Shown piece by piece: positions 7,358-7,503 of a stretch of 7,503 bases of DNA. Source of the DNA: QHYU01 sp041493955. Lineage in GTDB: Bacteria; Acidobacteriota; Terriglobia; Acidiferrales; UBA7541. Within the stretch, counting starts at the first letter, position 1; each line of letters opens with the position of its first letter. Made by a program: the position numbers and the translations under genes. The DNA is taken from positions 1 to 7,503 of the forward strand of contig JBGPZW010000158.1 of NCBI GenBank assembly GCA_041493955.1, in the 5' to 3' direction. The notes beneath the pieces were generated by a model that worked only from the letters and a program-made list of their open reading frames with translations, ran no database searches and was not told the origin of the DNA.

Positions 7358-7387
7358 GTGTCTAATTTAGGTGGGACTGGACCCAGA

Positions 7388-7503
7388 ATGAATTTCTTTC
7401 GCCAGGTTGACATCGACTGGATGGGCATGGCCAAGTTTTTCATCGGCCTTTCGCTTACTCTTCTCCTGATCGGCGGCGCCTCCTGGGTGATCAAGGGTGG
7501 CCT
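7388..7503 (+). CDS. secF: protein translocase subunit SecF, N-terminal part (cut by window end)
   Basis: The first 38 codons read MNFFRQVDIDWMGMAKFF and continue into a hydrophobic helix (about residues 17-35). This is the usual SecF opening: a short cytoplasmic 'ten.idwmg' segment followed by the first membrane helix. It is the partner of SecD in the proton-driven export complex. The gene begins 63 bases after secD, with a hairpin in the gap. AGGTGG (7369-7374) is a plausible ribosome site, though 13 bases from the ATG is rather long. The rest of the gene is outside the window. Confidence 0.93.
   Translation, partial: MNFFRQVDIDWMGMAKFFIGLSLTLLLIGGASWVIKGG

Overview
The window is GC-rich bacterial chromosome. 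Every recognisable gene is on the + strand, packed tightly and separated by only a few short gaps. The gene order tgt - yajC - secD - secF is a classic bacterial housekeeping block. The protein style, the GC-rich composition and the short dispersed hairpin repeats of the 'GGCCTTGCC ... GGAATC' kind suggest a member of the Acidobacteriota (Terriglobia-like). That assignment is an inference from family resemblance, with no marker gene to prove it.

Left part (1-2957). A possible C-terminal tail of an upstream gene ends at 45. A 261-base gap follows, holding a repeat with a perfect hairpin, a 7-bp phased T-rich array and a -10-like TATGAT placed 6 bases before an ATG. Next come three genes that touch one another: an Opp/Dpp-type ABC transporter ATPase with a four-cysteine C-terminal tail (307-1332), a class I SAM-dependent methyltransferase overlapping it by ATGA (1329-2144), and a second, shorter Opp/Dpp/Nik-type ATPase (2148-2957). 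The two ATPases should form the heterodimeric motor of a peptide, nickel or similar importer. No permease or binding protein is in the window. The methyltransferase lodged between the two ATPases is the least ordinary point of gene content here.

Middle (2958-4026). A 316-base gap holds a second copy of the repeat, whose hairpin differs from the first copy by two compensated base pairs. It also holds a weak promoter candidate, a 13-position stem-loop in the presumed leader and a strong GGAGG ribosome site. These precede a five-helix membrane protein resembling the Yip1 family.

Right part (4027-7503). tgt (queuosine tRNA modification) starts 7 bases after a -10-like TAGACT and may be leaderless. 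A 138-base gap with a long bulged hairpin (19 pairs) leads to yajC, then secD and the start of secF, which runs off the window. YajC, SecD and SecF form the accessory complex of the SecYEG translocon that uses the proton gradient to drive late steps of protein export.

Overall, the coding content is largely conventional. The features most worth a second look are the ATPase-methyltransferase-ATPase operon and the non-coding structures in the gaps. I saw no CRISPR array, tRNA, rRNA, transposase or phage gene.
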